DNA of 64,000 nucleotides from Lethocerus indicus (lineage: Eukaryota > Arthropoda > Insecta > Hemiptera > Belostomatidae). Positions 62,254-64,000 of the stretch are shown here, piece by piece. The stretch is from NCBI GenBank assembly GCA_019843655.1, contig JACDQD010000008.1, positions 9,892,442 to 9,956,441 on the forward strand, given 5' to 3'. The stretch's first letter is position 1; each line of letters begins with the position of its first letter. The position numbers and the translations under genes are program-made. Under the pieces are notes generated by a model that saw only the letters and a program-made list of their open reading frames with translations, did no database searches and had not been told where the DNA came from.

Positions 62254-64000
62254 TATATAATAATTCGACAACAAATTATTTACTATACTACACTTAGGAC
62301 GATAAGAAAGAACAACCGCGTGATTAGTTTTTATCTCCGTGGCGATTACAAAATAATATGAAAATGGAGTAGAATATCTTTAGCAGGACTCTGTTTCTAT
62401 AAGTGGTTGTTCCCCAGTAAATATGCAACGTTAATCCGTTGCAGTGAGTTCTGTGTTAATCCCGTTAGTCAGTTTTGCTCTTCAAATATGATATATTTAT
62501 GAATGTAAAACTTGTAGGTTTGAGGTTTCCAGCTGAACAGAAACCCGGCGATTTCAGTATCCGTTGTTTGAAATCAAACATTTGGCTTCACATTATGCGA
62601 TAAATTCTTATAGGTCCCGCTATTCACTTTCCAGCCGTTTATTTCACCGTTGAAAATTTCTCGACGCAACAATACAATACCTCGTTACTTTTGAACAGTA
62701 TTCCCAGTAGTGCTGTTTCAGAACAAAGTGAGCGAATCGGTAATCCGTAATCTCCGGGCTGCCGTTCTCCCAATAAATCCTGTATTCAACTAACGTCGGC
62801 CGAATACTCTCTGGCCACCGTCCAAAAGTGTGAAACCTAGCCGGCCTCGGTGATTCATCTGCGTCCTCCCCCCCCCCGTCATGTTATTTCTGATTTTGTT
62901 CAAATCGTCGTACGGCTTTTGTAGCTTCGAATCGACTATCGTGCCAGCGGTGGAAATTATTTTAATGACATGTTCGACAACAAAATAAATAATTTAAACG
63001 TTTAATGTATCTGAATTTAGTCCCGTATCTTGATCTATTTGCGCAGAATTATTGACGGAAAAAATGTTTATATAACTAAAAATATAGTTTAGGTTTGAAA
63101 ATTCGTTTTATTCTGTACGTCATGTGAAACAAATGCAGCAGAATACGATGATTAATGCTCAGAACGTAATAATGCAAAAGGGATCTAAAAATTAAACAAT
63201 ATTTATCGACAAATAATGGAACGATGACTTCGAATGCAGTCAGTTTATACCTCTCTAATTGGGTTGCAATAGTCGCTGCTAAACTGCGATGAACTTTTTT
63301 AAAATTTATCGTCTTTTTTTCAAAAGTTACACACAAAACCTATTTTGAACAACTGCTAATTAATATGTTGGATGTCGAGTACGTTCGTTAAAAATTGTAT
63401 CACCGCGGATATGAATGGGAGCCGGATTGATTCGGGGGAACGATCCAGTTCATCGCCGGGGGCGTACCTTTCTGCATTGTCAATATCGATGATTTAGTAA
63501 TAACATCTAAATGAAAAAAATTCCTTTCGCAACTCCCTTCATCGGTTTTTGATTATTTGCTGAATTACAGCTATAAAACACGATTCTATTTAACCATGTT
63601 TAAAACAGGTGACTCTCCCTGACATAATTCAGAATCTAGTCCTTTCATAGGCCCGATTATTTTTCAAATAAAACCGTCTAATTTCTATTTATTTTTCGTC
63701 TCAGATAATTTTTACAGTGAAACAAATTTAAGGTATTAGATCGAATTTATTTATTTTCAAGTTTGAATAACGCTTGTAAAAAATTTCGGCGTTCTAATTC
63801 TACAATAGCGCAATTGTACAGCTCATAACCAGATTATCGGGTTAATCAAATCGCCATGATCCATTTGTAACCCCACAATCTCAAGCGCTTTCCGGAAATG
63901 AAGGACATCTGTCAAGCGAAATTATCTTCTAGGCAAACTCATTTAGCTAGCCTCACGGGCCTCCAGGAATAACTTAGGGACTGAACAAACCAAACACGGC
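62254..64000. other. Non-coding sequence downstream of the exon
   Basis: AT-rich with a small C-rich patch near 62860-62880. I see no coding exon or RNA gene. It is either the next intron or the 3' flank, depending on whether the short terminal exon is used. Confidence 0.55.

Overview
The window looks like eukaryotic, gene-poor DNA, most likely from an arthropod (probably an insect). It is AT-rich overall, has metazoan-style splice signals, and contains no bacterial-type operons, rRNA, tRNA or CRISPR arrays that I can see. The organism call is an inference; no species can be named from the sequence. Nearly all open frames are short, compositionally biased and lack recognisable domains, so I treat them as chance.

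Only one segment is convincingly protein-coding: a 240-nt, phase 0-0 exon on the + strand at 61869-62108. It has a branch-point-like sequence, a polypyrimidine/CAG acceptor and a consensus GTAAGT donor. I do not recognise the protein. A possible short terminal exon with a tandem CAGCAG acceptor follows at 62172-62213.

The most interesting signal lies in the sequence to its left. Two + strand sites fuse a strong 3' splice site directly to a 5' splice site: 7427|7428, TTTCAG then GTAAGT, and 39935|39936, TTTTGCAG then GTATGT. This is the signature of recursive ('ratchet') splicing known from very long insect introns. If real, positions 1-61868 are one giant intron removed in steps, with segments of at least 7.4 kb, then 32.5 kb, then 21.9 kb, ending at the exon.

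The presumed intron is a patchwork. AT-rich DNA alternates roughly every 1-2 kb with 200-700 bp islands rich in CpG and G/C runs. Within it are candidate conserved regulatory blocks at about 28.8, 36.8 and 38.4 kb (homeodomain, Sox, POU and GATA motifs), a 117-119 bp minisatellite at 47.9-48.2 kb, a 41-42 bp tandem repeat at 38.6 kb, and several microsatellites. There are also some striking inverted repeats, the best being a 24-bp-stem hairpin at 51659-51730. No intact transposon was found, only faint possible relics.
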